Shown: positions 14,847 to 25,184, numbered from the stretch's first letter. The stretch: DNA of 64,000 bases from Bacteroides sp. (GCA_014802325.1 JAAVCK010000005.1:1-64000); one strand, 5' to 3'. Translations and numbers: made by a program. The notes: a model not told the origin generated them from the letters alone.

Positions 14847-17840
14847 ATGAAACAAAAACTGATTCTTGCCGCCCTGGGTGCGGTGGCGCTGAGCGCGGCG
14901 GCGGGAGTGAATCCCGGAGCGGCCGACGCCTGGCTCTCACGCGGCATAGAAATGTATGCCTCGTGCAACTATCAAGGGTGTATCGACCAGCTCTCTCGCC
15001 TGTATCATCTCTCGCCTACGGCCGAGCAGGCCGCCACGGCGCAGTTCTATATTGCACTTGCCTCGCTGCGCAGCGGCGACACCGAGGGCGAAGTGCTGAT
15101 GAAAATGTGGCTGAAAGCTCATCCCGTATCGCCGCTCCGGAGCCGGGCGCTGAGTGCGCTGGGTCTGTGGTATTACGCGCAGGGCGATTATGGCCGCGCG
15201 CTTGACGAGTACCGGCTTATCGACGCCGGCTCGCTCGACAGTGCCGACGCTGCCGACGTGACTTTCCACACCGCTTACTGCCTCATGATGACAGGCGAGC
15301 GCGCCGAAGCCGGCCGACTTTTCGCCGAAGTTATGACCGATAGCGAGTGGGGCAATCAGGCTCGATTTTACGCGGCCTATATAGCATATCTTGACAATGA
15401 TTATGACCGCGCGCTCCGTCTCTTCGAGAGCGTCAACACCGGCGAAGGCTCTCCTGCCGACGCTGCGCCATACTACGTGGCTCAGATATACTTCTCGCGT
15501 GCCGATTACGAGCGCGCTCTCCGCATAGCCACGGGGCTGCTTTCGAGCGGCACGGTGGCATCGTTTCAGCCCGAGTGCAACCGCATAGCCGGCGAGTCGC
15601 TCTACAATCTCGACCGCGAGAGCGAGGCCGTACCTTATCTTTGGAAATACTGCGCCGAGGCCACCGATCCCCAGCCCGGGGCTTTCTACATACTTGGTGT
15701 GAGCGAATATCGCGCCGGTCACTACGACGATGCTATCAAGCTGCTGCAGCGTGCCATAGGCAATCCCTCGGCTATGGAGCAGAGCGCATGGCTATTTCTG
15801 GGTCAGGCCTACGCCGCCCGCGGCGAATCCGACAAAGCTCTTATGGCTTTCGAGAAGGCCTATCGCCTCGACTTTGACCGCGACGTCAGAGAGACGGCGT
15901 TCTACAATTATGTGGCAGCGCGCATGGATGGCGGTCGAGTACCATTCAGCAACACGGCTTCGATGCTCAACGACTTCCTCGAAGAATTTCCCCACTCGCG
16001 CTATGCCGACGACGTGCAGCGCTCTCTCATAACCCACCTGCTTGCCGAGGGCGACTATCAGTCGGCACTTACGGCTCTCGACCGTATTCCGGCTTCGGCC
16101 GCCACTCCCGAGATGCAGCAGGCGCGCCAGCGCGCTCTCTTCGTGCTGGGCACACGCGACTTCACCGCCGGAAAGATCGCATCAGCCATGAGCTATTTCG
16201 ACAAAGCCCGCGCCATATCCGGTGGCGATGCCGCCATCGAGGCTCAAGCCGCCATGTGGCTGGGCGACTGCGCCTACGACAAGGGTAATTTCGATGCTGC
16301 CGCACGATGGTTTGAGGCGTATCTGAAAACACCCTCCGGCAAGAAAACAGACTATAACCACACTCTCGCCCTATATGATCTGGGCTATGCGCTGATGGAC
16401 GGTGGCGAACATGCCCGCGCCATCAAGGCTTTCGACGAAGCCATAGCAGCCCGCACCTCACTGCCCGCTGAGGTGAAAGCCGACGCATATGTGCGCGCAG
16501 CCGACTGCCACTACTACACCCTCGATATCGAAGGTGCGCTCGGATATTACCGCAAGGCTCTCGAACTCAATCCTACCGGAGGCGACTATGCTATGTATCA
16601 GAGCGCCATCATGACCGGTCTGCTCAAGAAGCATGCAGCCAAGATAGAGTTGCTTGACCGTCTGGCCGCCGAATATCCCACTTCGGGTCTGCTCCCGGCC
16701 GCTCTTCTCGAAAAAGCCGAAAGTATGATGGCTACCGGCCGACGCGACGATGCGGTGACGGTATACTCCACTCTCGTGGAGAAATATCCGACCACCGTGC
16801 ATGGCCGCAAGGGGCATCTGCAACTCGCCATAACTTATCTCGACATGGGTCGACGCAATGCCGCTATGGCCACCTACCGCGACGTCATCACCACCTATCC
16901 CACCAGCGAGGAAGCGCGTCTGGCGTCGGAGGACCTGAAGAAAATTTATGCCGCCGACGGACGCCTGAGCGAATACGCATCATTTATCGCCTCCGTTCCC
17001 GATGCGCCGGCCTTTGATGTCACCGAAATGGAGCAACTGGCTTTTGCCGCTGCCGAGACTGACTTCATGGAGCGCGGACTGACGGCGAAACTCACCGCTT
17101 TCCTTGACGATTATCCCCGATCGGTCAATGCTCCCCACGCACTGTATTATCTGGCCGAGGCCGCTTGGAACGAGGGTGACCCGGCCGAAGCCGTCAGACA
17201 TGCCGATCGCCTGCTGTCGCTCTATCCCGACTCGGAGACTATCGAGGAGGCCCTGCTCATCAAGGCTCGCGCCGAAGCGTCGCTCGGCAAGACCGAGCCG
17301 GCACTCGAAAGTTTCCTGGCGCTCGAAAAGCGCGCTTCGAGTCCCAACATGCAGGCCGAGGCCCGCATGGGCATCATCACCTCCGCCCTGACGCTTGACC
17401 GCAACAGTCTGGTGGTGGAGACGGCTGACCGTCTGCTGTCAAGTGCATCGGCATCGAAAGCTGTCAACACGTCCGAGATCAGTTTCAGCCGTGCGCTGGC
17501 TCTCGACCGCATGGGCGACCATGACAAGGCATATGAAGCATGGAGCGCACTGGCTGCCAATCCGGCCGACCTCTACGGCGCCCGCAGCGCGGTGTATCTC
17601 GCGCAGTCCATGCTCGACAACGGCCGCTCGGCCGAAGCCGCCAATGTGGCCGACGCCCTTATATCGTCAGACACGCCCCACAGCTATTGGCTCGCGCGCG
17701 GATTCATAGTTTATTCTGACATTCTGCGCAGCCGCGGCGACTCATTCGAGGCCGACGAATATCTCAAGAGTCTCCGTGACAATTATCCAGGCACCGAGCC
17801 CGACATTTTCAAAATGATTAACGACCGACTCAAGAAATGA
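14847..17840 (+). CDS. large periplasmic TPR protein
   Basis: A 997-residue protein built almost wholly of tetratricopeptide repeats after a signal peptide (MKQKLILAALGAVALSAAAG). The ATG at 14847 was chosen because an in-frame ATG at 14820 lies inside the promoter box and would mask the signal peptide. Repeats of the A-x-x-Y-x-x-A-L-x-x-Y type recur to the C-terminus, with several YPTS-type turns between helices as in BamD/YbgF-like proteins. Its stop overlaps the start of an outer-membrane barrel gene (ATGA), so the two products are made together and probably act together at the outer membrane. The function is unknown. Confidence 0.82.
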   Translation: MKQKLILAALGAVALSAAAGVNPGAADAWLSRGIEMYASCNYQGCIDQLSRLYHLSPTAEQAATAQFYIALASLRSGDTEGEVLMKMWLKAHPVSPLRSRALSALGLWYYAQGDYGRALDEYRLIDAGSLDSADAADVTFHTAYCLMMTGERAEAGRLFAEVMTDSEWGNQARFYAAYIAYLDNDYDRALRLFESVNTGEGSPADAAPYYVAQIYFSRADYERALRIATGLLSSGTVASFQPECNRIAGESLYNLDRESEAVPYLWKYCAEATDPQPGAFYILGVSEYRAGHYDDAIKLLQRAIGNPSAMEQSAWLFLGQAYAARGESDKALMAFEKAYRLDFDRDVRETAFYNYVAARMDGGRVPFSNTASMLNDFLEEFPHSRYADDVQRSLITHLLAEGDYQSALTALDRIPASAATPEMQQARQRALFVLGTRDFTAGKIASAMSYFDKARAISGGDAAIEAQAAMWLGDCAYDKGNFDAAARWFEAYLKTPSGKKTDYNHTLALYDLGYALMDGGEHARAIKAFDEAIAARTSLPAEVKADAYVRAADCHYYTLDIEGALGYYRKALELNPTGGDYAMYQSAIMTGLLKKHAAKIELLDRLAAEYPTSGLLPAALLEKAESMMATGRRDDAVTVYSTLVEKYPTTVHGRKGHLQLAITYLDMGRRNAAMATYRDVITTYPTSEEARLASEDLKKIYAADGRLSEYASFIASVPDAPAFDVTEMEQLAFAAAETDFMERGLTAKLTAFLDDYPRSVNAPHALYYLAEAAWNEGDPAEAVRHADRLLSLYPDSETIEEALLIKARAEASLGKTEPALESFLALEKRASSPNMQAEARMGIITSALTLDRNSLVVETADRLLSSASASKAVNTSEISFSRALALDRMGDHDKAYEAWSALAANPADLYGARSAVYLAQSMLDNGRSAEAANVADALISSDTPHSYWLARGFIVYSDILRSRGDSFEADEYLKSLRDNYPGTEPDIFKMINDRLKK

Positions 17841-19486
17841 AATCATACATCTTGACACTGGCGGCTGCCGCTATGGCTTGCACCGCCGCAGCTCAGGGTC
17901 TTCACCAGGAGGTGGAGGTGGAGCGCGAGATCACTCCTACGGAGAGCGAGGCCACACGCTACAATCTTCTGCCTCAGGTCATACTCCCGTCCGTCACACC
18001 AGTCACTCTCACACTCAGCGACCGCGCTGTCACAGCTCCGGTGCGACCCGCATTCAGCCACCTCAGTCCCGTGGCTTCCAACAAGGGTATAGATTCCGAC
18101 AGTTATCCGGGCTACTTCCGGGCAGGTATATTTCCGCTTTTCAATGCCGATGCCTCGGCCGGATACCGCTTTCTCAATACCGACCGCACCCGCCTGAGCG
18201 CATGGTTGCAATACACAGGCCACGTCTACCGCCGCGATCTGCCCGCTTCGGAGGGCGACCGCCGCTACTGGCGCGACCACTCGGTAGCCGGAGGCGCCGA
18301 TTTGCACCAGGCCGTCGGACGCTCGGGCATTATCGATGCCGGAGCGGCTTATGCCTACGACCGATATAATCTCTACAACTATTCTGTCCCCTCGGCCTCC
18401 TACTCTACTTTCCCGCAGTGGGTTCACCGCTTCAATGCCGACGCCGTATACTCCGTGGGCTCAGAGGCATTTGCTTTCCGTGCCGGACTTCACTTTGACC
18501 GCTTCTCGTTCGGCCTGCGTAATTTTGTCCCGGCACGCGAGCATGTTTACCGACTCAATCTCGGCGCCAACATAGCCACAGGCGACCGCTCACGGTTCAG
18601 TCTGGCGCTTGACGGTGTGCTGATTCACAACTCCGTGCATCGCGATGCCACTTCGCGCGGACTCATCAAGCTCCGTCCGGTCTACGAGTTTTTCAACGGT
18701 GAGAGCAAATTCACCGGCCACATAGGAGTGAATGCCTCGGCTTCAGTCAACGACGGTTCGGTATTCTCCATAGCCCCTGACGTGATGCTCGGATGGAATC
18801 CGTCGTCATACTTCGGACTCGAACTCCGCGCCACAGGCGGCGCCGTGGCCAATACTCTCGCGCAGCTCTACGAGCAGTCGCCATATATGTATTCAGGCCG
18901 CGGCTACGGTCACTCCGAGGTGCCCTACGATCTTCAGGCCACCGTAATGATAGGTCCGGCCCGAGGAGCATACATTAAGGTCACCGGTGGATATGCCCGC
19001 GCCACAGACTGGCTCATGCCCGACGTCGCCCTCGCACCCGAGGGTCACGGCGTGGCTTATCGCCCGTGCACCATACGCGGCTGGAACTACAAGGCCACTC
19101 TCGGATGGAAACACCGCTATTTCCTCATCGAAGGAAGTTATGCCATGGCTCCGTCGTCGCTCAAAGGCGGATTCTATCAGTGGCGCGACCGTGCCCGCCG
19201 CGTGGTCGATGCCAAGATCGAGATCTATCCCGTGAAGAAGCTCACCATCGAAGCCGGATTTCAGCTCCGGCAGGGTCGTGCGATCTACGACTTCACCGGT
19301 GGCGAAGCTCAGCGGCTGGCATTGGGCAATGCCGCCTCGCTCTCGGCCGGGATAACCTACGAGGTCACACGCACTCTCACCCTATGGGCGTCGGGCGACA
19401 ATCTTCTCAACTACAGCTATGTCTACCTCGGTGGCCGTCCGGCTCAGGGCGCTACCGGACTTGTGGGCGTGGCACTTAAATTCTGA
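17837..19486 (+). CDS. outer-membrane beta-barrel protein, TonB-receptor-like without plug
   Basis: A 549-residue protein with a signal peptide (residues 1-19) and a C-terminal Phe (GVALKF), both typical of outer-membrane barrels. The body alternates short amphipathic strands and turns; the last part (RTLTLWASGDNLLNYSYVYLGGRP) resembles the end of TonB-dependent receptor barrels. No plug domain or TonB box is seen, and the protein is short for a receptor. It starts within the stop codon of the TPR gene (ATGA) and is followed 7 bases later by ispD. A joint role with the TPR protein in envelope assembly or transport is inferred only from this linkage. Confidence 0.7.
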   Translation: MKSYILTLAAAAMACTAAAQGLHQEVEVEREITPTESEATRYNLLPQVILPSVTPVTLTLSDRAVTAPVRPAFSHLSPVASNKGIDSDSYPGYFRAGIFPLFNADASAGYRFLNTDRTRLSAWLQYTGHVYRRDLPASEGDRRYWRDHSVAGGADLHQAVGRSGIIDAGAAYAYDRYNLYNYSVPSASYSTFPQWVHRFNADAVYSVGSEAFAFRAGLHFDRFSFGLRNFVPAREHVYRLNLGANIATGDRSRFSLALDGVLIHNSVHRDATSRGLIKLRPVYEFFNGESKFTGHIGVNASASVNDGSVFSIAPDVMLGWNPSSYFGLELRATGGAVANTLAQLYEQSPYMYSGRGYGHSEVPYDLQATVMIGPARGAYIKVTGGYARATDWLMPDVALAPEGHGVAYRPCTIRGWNYKATLGWKHRYFLIEGSYAMAPSSLKGGFYQWRDRARRVVDAKIEIYPVKKLTIEAGFQLRQGRAIYDFTGGEAQRLALGNAASLSAGITYEVTRTLTLWASGDNLLNYSYVYLGGRPAQGATGLVGVALKF

Positions 19487-19493
19487 TCTCACC

Positions 19494-20183
19494 ATGGCCC
19501 GAAATGACTGCTACATCATAGTGGCCGCAGGTACCGGCTCACGCTTCGGCGCGCCGCTCCCCAAGCAGTTCTGCCATCTCGGGGGACGCCCTCTGCTCAT
19601 GACCACTATAGACTCCGTGCGCAGTGCCGACCCGCAGGCTGCTATAGTGCTTGTGCTCAGCCGGCAGATGATCGGCCCGTGGCGCGAGATGTGTGCCGAA
19701 GCCTCATTTGATATTTCCGACATCATCATAGCCGCCGGAGGCGCATCGAGAGCCGAGAGCGTCAGCAATGCTCTCGCCTCTGTCCCCGACCGCTGTACGG
19801 GCTGGATAAGCGTGCACGACGGTGCCCGTCCGGTAGTATCAGCCGAGCTGATAGAGCGGATAGCTCAGGCAAGACGGCCGGATATACACGGCATCATTCC
19901 GGCCACAGCTGTCACCGACTCGCTCCGTGAAGCCGAAGCCGACGGATCGTCACACGCTGTGGACCGCAGCCGCTTCCGCGCCGTGCAGACTCCGCAGTCG
20001 TTTCCTGCCTCGCTGCTTAAAGATGCCTACCTGAGAGCTTCAGGTCAAGCTTTTACCGACGATGCGTCAGTCATGGAAGCCGCCGGCTACACCAATCTTG
20101 TGCTCGTGGAAGGCGATCCGCGCAACATTAAGGTGACACATCCTGCCGACATAGCCGTGGCAGCCCTGTATCTCGGAAAATGA
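19494..20183 (+). CDS. ispD: 2-C-methyl-D-erythritol 4-phosphate cytidylyltransferase
   Basis: Third enzyme of the non-mevalonate isoprenoid pathway: joins MEP and CTP to CDP-methylerythritol. The ATG at 19494 gives 229 residues and puts the nucleotide-binding motif IIVAAGTGSRFG at residues 8-19, as in the family; the longer in-frame start at 19419 would lie inside the barrel gene. Other conserved parts are PKQF, the HDGARP loop, and AVQTPQSF near residue 163. Its stop overlaps the recG start (ATGA). Confidence 0.95.
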   Translation: MARNDCYIIVAAGTGSRFGAPLPKQFCHLGGRPLLMTTIDSVRSADPQAAIVLVLSRQMIGPWREMCAEASFDISDIIIAAGGASRAESVSNALASVPDRCTGWISVHDGARPVVSAELIERIAQARRPDIHGIIPATAVTDSLREAEADGSSHAVDRSRFRAVQTPQSFPASLLKDAYLRASGQAFTDDASVMEAAGYTNLVLVEGDPRNIKVTHPADIAVAALYLGK

Positions 20184-22279
20184 ACCGGCTGCGCTCCACC
20201 GACATAAAATTTCTGCGGGGCATTGGCCCCAAGCGTGCCGAGCTGCTGAAAAAGCATCTCGGCATAACCACGTATTATGATCTGCTCCACCACTACCCGT
20301 CGAGCTACGTGGACCGCTCCACCATTCATCGCATAGCCTCATTCACCGGCGACATGCCGCAGGTGCAGGTCAAGGGGCGATTTTTCGCCATGAACGTGCA
20401 GGGCGAGGGAGCCAAGACAAGGCTCGTCGGACTGTTCACCGACGGTTCGGGACAAATGGAAGTGGTGTGGTTCAACCGTATAAAATTCGTTCGCGAGGCC
20501 ATCGTGGAGGGTCAGGAATACATCCTGTTCGGGAAGCCGTCGATGTTCAACAACCGCTGGAGCATGGTTCACCCCGAAATCGAGACCGAGGCCACCACTC
20601 AGGCCGACGGCTCACGCGATGGATTTCGCGGTATATATCACATCCCCGAGCAGTTGCGCAACCGGGGGTTCACAGCCCGCTCATTCTCGCTCAGCGTCAG
20701 GGAAATGCTCTCGCACATGCCGCATCTCGACGAGACTCTGCCGCCATGGGTGATACGACGCATGAATCTGCTCGACATCCGCTCGGCCGTGGGTGCCGTG
20801 CACAATCCGCCCGATATGGCTACCCTCGACCGCGCCCGCTTCCGCCTGAAATTCGAGGAACTTTTCTACCTGCAGCTCGATATACTCCGCTACTCGCGCC
20901 GACGCAAGGAGACCACGCCGGGTTTCCTGTTTTCGCGCATCGGATATTACTTCAATACGTTCTACTCCCAATTCCTACCTTTTCCGCTCACCGAGGCGCA
21001 GAAGCGCGTGGTGCGCGAGGTCAGGGCCGACGTAGGCTCGGGCAGACAGATGAACCGTCTGATACAGGGCGACGTAGGTTCGGGCAAGACCATCGTAGCG
21101 CTGCTGTGTATGCTCATGGGCCTCGACAACGGTACTCAGGCATGCCTTATGGCTCCCACCGAGATTCTCGCCACTCAGCACTACGAGTCGCTGCGCGCTC
21201 TCGTGGCGCCTATGGGTGTAAACATCCGCCTGCTCACAGGCTCAACACCGGCCAAGGCGCGCCGCGAGATCCACGCGGGGCTGCTCGACGGGTCGCTCCA
21301 CATACTCGTGGGTACTCATGCGGTGATAGAAGACAAAGTATCGTTTAAAAATCTTGGCATAGTGGTCATAGACGAGCAGCACCGTTTCGGTGTAGAGCAG
21401 CGGGCCAAGCTGTGGCGCAAAAATATCGTGCCGCCTCACGTGCTGGTGATGACGGCCACTCCCATCCCCCGCACTCTGGCCATGACAGTCTACGGCGATC
21501 TCGACGTGTCGGTGATCGACGAACTGCCGCCGGGCCGCAAGCCGGTCAAGACCATGCTCCGCTACGAGGAAGACCGCTTCAATACTCTCTGCGGCATAGG
21601 CCGACAGCTCCGTCAGGGGCGTCAGGCATATATAGTGTATCCGCTCGTAAAGGAAAACGAAAAGCTCGAACTTAAGTCGCTCGAAGAGGGCTACGAGAGC
21701 ATTCGCGAAACTTTTCGCGACTACAAAGTGGCCTACGTCCATGGCCAGATGAAGCCCGCCGAGAAAGACTATCAGATGCAGCTTTTCGTCTCCGGCGAAG
21801 CACGCATACTCGTGGCCACTACCGTGATAGAAGTGGGCGTCAACGTGCCCAATGCCACAACAATGGTCATAGAGAATGCCGAGCGATTCGGCCTCTCGCA
21901 GCTCCATCAGCTCCGCGGCCGTGTGGGGCGAGGCGGCGAGCAGAGTTTCTGCATTCTCATGTCGAAACGCAAGATCGCTGCCACCACCCGACGCAGGCTC
22001 GAACTTATGACCGAGACCACCGACGGCTTTGTCATAGCCGAGGCCGATATGCACATGCGTGGCCCGGGCGACATCGAGGGCACAATGCAGAGCGGCCTTG
22101 CTTTCGACCTCCATATAGCCAACCTCACCACCGACTCGCAGATACTCAACATGGCGCGCGATCTGGCCTCGGAGACGCTCGACGCCGACCCTACGCTGTC
22201 ATCACCCGACAACGCAATACTTCTCGCCGAGCTTTCACGCCAGCGCAACCGTCTTGTCGACTGGAGCCGTATATCATAA
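20180..22279 (+). CDS. recG: ATP-dependent DNA helicase RecG
   Basis: RecG drives branch migration and fork reversal during DNA repair. The 699-residue protein has the N-terminal wedge/OB-fold domain (GRFFAMNVQG, VVWFNR), then the SF2 helicase core: Walker A GDVGSGKT near 296-303, the DEQH box of IDEQHRFGV near 397, MTATPIPRTLAM, and the C-terminal motifs HGQMKPAEKD, VATTVIEVGVNVPNA and QLRGRVGRG. The length is typical. The first codon overlaps the end of ispD by four bases. Last gene of the chain from 14.8 kb. Confidence 0.97.
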   Translation: MNRLRSTDIKFLRGIGPKRAELLKKHLGITTYYDLLHHYPSSYVDRSTIHRIASFTGDMPQVQVKGRFFAMNVQGEGAKTRLVGLFTDGSGQMEVVWFNRIKFVREAIVEGQEYILFGKPSMFNNRWSMVHPEIETEATTQADGSRDGFRGIYHIPEQLRNRGFTARSFSLSVREMLSHMPHLDETLPPWVIRRMNLLDIRSAVGAVHNPPDMATLDRARFRLKFEELFYLQLDILRYSRRRKETTPGFLFSRIGYYFNTFYSQFLPFPLTEAQKRVVREVRADVGSGRQMNRLIQGDVGSGKTIVALLCMLMGLDNGTQACLMAPTEILATQHYESLRALVAPMGVNIRLLTGSTPAKARREIHAGLLDGSLHILVGTHAVIEDKVSFKNLGIVVIDEQHRFGVEQRAKLWRKNIVPPHVLVMTATPIPRTLAMTVYGDLDVSVIDELPPGRKPVKTMLRYEEDRFNTLCGIGRQLRQGRQAYIVYPLVKENEKLELKSLEEGYESIRETFRDYKVAYVHGQMKPAEKDYQMQLFVSGEARILVATTVIEVGVNVPNATTMVIENAERFGLSQLHQLRGRVGRGGEQSFCILMSKRKIAATTRRRLELMTETTDGFVIAEADMHMRGPGDIEGTMQSGLAFDLHIANLTTDSQILNMARDLASETLDADPTLSSPDNAILLAELSRQRNRLVDWSRIS

Positions 22280-22317
22280 TTCCGGGGCGCTCTACGCACA
22301 GAAGCGACGATAACGAA

Positions 22318-22352
22318 ATCGGGGGACGCGGATTACTGCCGCGTCCCCCGAT
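22318..22352. terminator. strong hairpin between recG and the 901-residue protein gene
   Basis: ATCGGGGGACGCGG (22318-22331) pairs perfectly with CCGCGTCCCCCGAT (22339-22352), loop ATTACTG. The genes on both sides converge here. The T tracts on either side are poor, but position and strength fit a shared terminator. Confidence 0.7.
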
Positions 22353-22376
22353 GATATTTGGGGTTATGGATGATAG

Positions 22377-25082
22377 TTACTTCACAAGCACTTTCGACAC
22401 TTTACCGCCCTGACGGATGATATAGAGTCCGGCCGAAGGATTAGCCACTCGGCGACCCTGGAGGTCGAAGTATTCGGCGGGAGCTGCTGCGTTGTCCACA
22501 GCCACTGAATCAATACCGGTGGTGGTGCCGTCGCCATTGATGGTGTAGATCATTGTATCGCCGTCGTTGCCATCGGCATCAACATTCTTGACCACGAGTG
22601 TACCGGGTGTCTCGGTAGAGTGAGTGTAGATGTTGCTGTCATGTTCGGTCCAGTCGATTTCCTGCTCGGCGAGAGCCTTGACGCGTGCGGGAGCATTTTC
22701 CGAAGCGAAGTCAGGATCGGGAGTCCACGAGTAGTGGATCTTATGACCGGCAGGAGCATAGAATGTAAGCTCCTTGTTTTCCTGATCATGGTGCATAAGG
22801 AGATTGTCGGTGTGAGTCACATCCACTACTATTTCGGGATCATTAGCAGCGAAGTCAAATTTGGCTGAGCAAGTGGTCTTACCCCAGCTCTCACCGTTGT
22901 CATAATCCACAGTCACATCCGATGAAGTGTAACCGGTGCTGCTTGTCACTTCGGCCACTGCCGCTGTGCCGAGCACGGGCACTGACTTGGAGATAACAGG
23001 ATACTTCATGGAGAATTTCACATCGATATTCTTATTGGCGGGAGTCACGAGCTGACCTTTGCTGATCGAAGCCGACAGTGTGTTGGAGTTGTTGAGCGAG
23101 AACGAGATATAACCCTCGTTGGCTTCATAGTCATTATACTCACCCTTAGGAGCGAAGTCGGCGAAGCATTCGGGTTCGAGACTGCTGCTCACCACCTTGA
23201 TCTGCGAGTCGCTCGGTTCGCCCTTCATTACAGCTACGGGAGCATCGGTGGTCATCTTGAACTTGGCTGCAAGCTGCACGGTAGCTGACTTGGTGGGTTC
23301 GGGATTGTTGTGAGGATTTTCCCATACCGAATACTGGGCATAAGCGGCTTTATCGGCCACTTCTACCGAGGGAACGGGGAAGAGAGCGTTAATATCGTCA
23401 GCTGCCACGGTAGCAGTGCCGCCAATACCGCCTTCGGCCTGAGGAGTGACTGAAAGTACTATGTCGGTCTTAGGCACATTCACGAAGCTGATCACGCCGT
23501 GGCTACCGGTCACCGTGCCAAGGTCAGTGTTGCCAAAGCTGATGTCATACTTACCGGTCTCTTCGGCATTCACGAGGTCGAAGCTGATGCAGACACTGTT
23601 GGCCTTGGTTACATTATAGAATAGACCTTCGGCCACATCCACCTTGTTAAGGGCCACAGCAACATTCTCGAAGAGAACGGGCTTAACAGTGGCTGCCACA
23701 GTCACAGGCTTGTAGCCGAGCTTGAGCACGGGCACCCATTTCGAGGGATTAACCGCATTGCCGGTAAGCTCGTCAAGAGCCTGGCTATCAGAAGCAGTCA
23801 CAGCTGACTGTATGCCACTTGTCGGATATGTATAATCTTCGAGAGTCTGATATTGACTTTCAAATTCAGAGCAGTCAGCTACAAATGTCACAAGCAGACT
23901 GCCACCTTCATAGCGAAGAGGAGTATCAAATACGGCAGTAAGCTCTATATCATCAGGACAGTCATAGGAAAGCTCATCGGTAGCAAATGTGCCTGACACG
24001 GTCTTGTCATAGGCTATCCACTGAGCCGCGTTATCAACGATGGGGAAAGTAGTTCCATCAAAATTCTGAATGTATACCTTACCTGTGATAGTTCCATTAA
24101 ACATATCGTATGCCGAATTAGCCAGCTTAAACGTAAGATCGGTAATATCAGCCTTCACGATATTCTCGCCGGTGGTATAAAGACCGGGCAATTCGTTGCG
24201 GGTATAAATTATCTGCGAGAAGCTATACTTATAGTGGTCGCCGGTAATGGGAAGATATGCCGATGTTTCGCTTTCATCTCCGGCGCTGCAACCGTCGTAG
24301 TCGCCTACCTTGTATACAGCGGCGTCACCAACTGTTTCACCACCTGCGGCTTCTTTGTGCTCTACCTCGTAAGTAAAGTTAACTACCGGAAGTACGTTCA
24401 TGACAGTTCCTTTGGCAGAAGCTACCGAACCGGTAAGATCTACTGTTTCGGTGGTCATAGCCGAGCACTGCGAAACGGCTAAATACTGATATGTACCCAT
24501 AAACCAGAAGTCATTACTGCTGTCGGCTAATGAACTTTCAGCCTGTACGGTCATCACAAAGCCTGCACCTTCGGTGTACTCATAAGGGGTGGTGAACTCT
24601 ACTTTCACAACCACCATATCTTCGCCATAAGCAGCCTCAAGTACATCATCATCATATGATGTGATAGTAGCCGTACCTTTTACAGTGGCATCCGATGAAA
24701 AATCAATCCACTGAGGCTGTGAGGCATCGAGGGGTAATGTATCACTATTATAAGGTGTAAGATATACCGTAATATTTGCTTCTCCTTCGAGAGCGTAAGC
24801 CATACCCATGTAGAAAGGTAATTCTACCGACTGAATCTTGACTACTTCCTGCGATCCGTCAGCATTGGTCTTGGCAGGAAGTCCGGAGAGCTGAGTCTTG
24901 GAAAAAATATTTTGAGAAGCAGATGCGCTATACGACAGATCAAACAGTGCGGTGGCATTCTGACCACCGGCATAATCGTCAGCCGTAGGAGGCCACGTCT
25001 GCCCACCCGGGGTGAATGTCGCTGCCGAGGCTGAGAGTGCAAGGCTGCACGCCGCAGCAAGGAGTGAAGTTTTTATTTTCAT
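22377..25082 (-). CDS. large secreted protein with repeated SQIIY module and sorting tail
   Basis: A 901-residue secreted protein from the ATG at 25082, chosen because it gives a clean signal peptide (MKIKTSLLAAACSLALSASA); an ATG 18 bases further upstream only adds MHINLS. Two related beta-rich modules are visible, at about residues 52-215 (SQNIFSKTQLSGLP ... QWIDF ... TTPYEYTEG) and 285-445 (SQIIYTRNELPGL ... QWIAY ... DTPLRYEGG). A long middle part has no recognised fold. The C-terminus, YFDLQGRRVANPSAGLYII followed by a Lys-rich end, is a Por/type IX-like sorting tail, so surface attachment is likely. The next gene upstream encodes one more copy of the module. Ligand unknown. Confidence 0.75.
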   Translation of the reverse strand: MKIKTSLLAAACSLALSASAATFTPGGQTWPPTADDYAGGQNATALFDLSYSASASQNIFSKTQLSGLPAKTNADGSQEVVKIQSVELPFYMGMAYALEGEANITVYLTPYNSDTLPLDASQPQWIDFSSDATVKGTATITSYDDDVLEAAYGEDMVVVKVEFTTPYEYTEGAGFVMTVQAESSLADSSNDFWFMGTYQYLAVSQCSAMTTETVDLTGSVASAKGTVMNVLPVVNFTYEVEHKEAAGGETVGDAAVYKVGDYDGCSAGDESETSAYLPITGDHYKYSFSQIIYTRNELPGLYTTGENIVKADITDLTFKLANSAYDMFNGTITGKVYIQNFDGTTFPIVDNAAQWIAYDKTVSGTFATDELSYDCPDDIELTAVFDTPLRYEGGSLLVTFVADCSEFESQYQTLEDYTYPTSGIQSAVTASDSQALDELTGNAVNPSKWVPVLKLGYKPVTVAATVKPVLFENVAVALNKVDVAEGLFYNVTKANSVCISFDLVNAEETGKYDISFGNTDLGTVTGSHGVISFVNVPKTDIVLSVTPQAEGGIGGTATVAADDINALFPVPSVEVADKAAYAQYSVWENPHNNPEPTKSATVQLAAKFKMTTDAPVAVMKGEPSDSQIKVVSSSLEPECFADFAPKGEYNDYEANEGYISFSLNNSNTLSASISKGQLVTPANKNIDVKFSMKYPVISKSVPVLGTAAVAEVTSSTGYTSSDVTVDYDNGESWGKTTCSAKFDFAANDPEIVVDVTHTDNLLMHHDQENKELTFYAPAGHKIHYSWTPDPDFASENAPARVKALAEQEIDWTEHDSNIYTHSTETPGTLVVKNVDADGNDGDTMIYTINGDGTTTGIDSVAVDNAAAPAEYFDLQGRRVANPSAGLYIIRQGGKVSKVLVK

Positions 25083-25127
25083 AGAGAGATTGATATGCAT
25101 TAATGATTGATATTCAATTTACCATCA

Positions 25128-25170
25128 CTCTTGTAATGGGGACGCATCGGTAGAAGCGCCCCCACAAGAG
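25128..25170 (-). terminator. hairpin between the two secreted-protein genes
   Basis: CTCTTGT (25128-25134) pairs with ACAAGAG (25164-25170), and inside it GGGGACGC (25138-25145) pairs with GCGCCCCC (25156-25163) apart from one bulge. There is no T run, so it may be a weak terminator or a processing or stability element between the two genes. Confidence 0.45.
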
Positions 25171-25184
25171 CGTATTGGGCTTAT

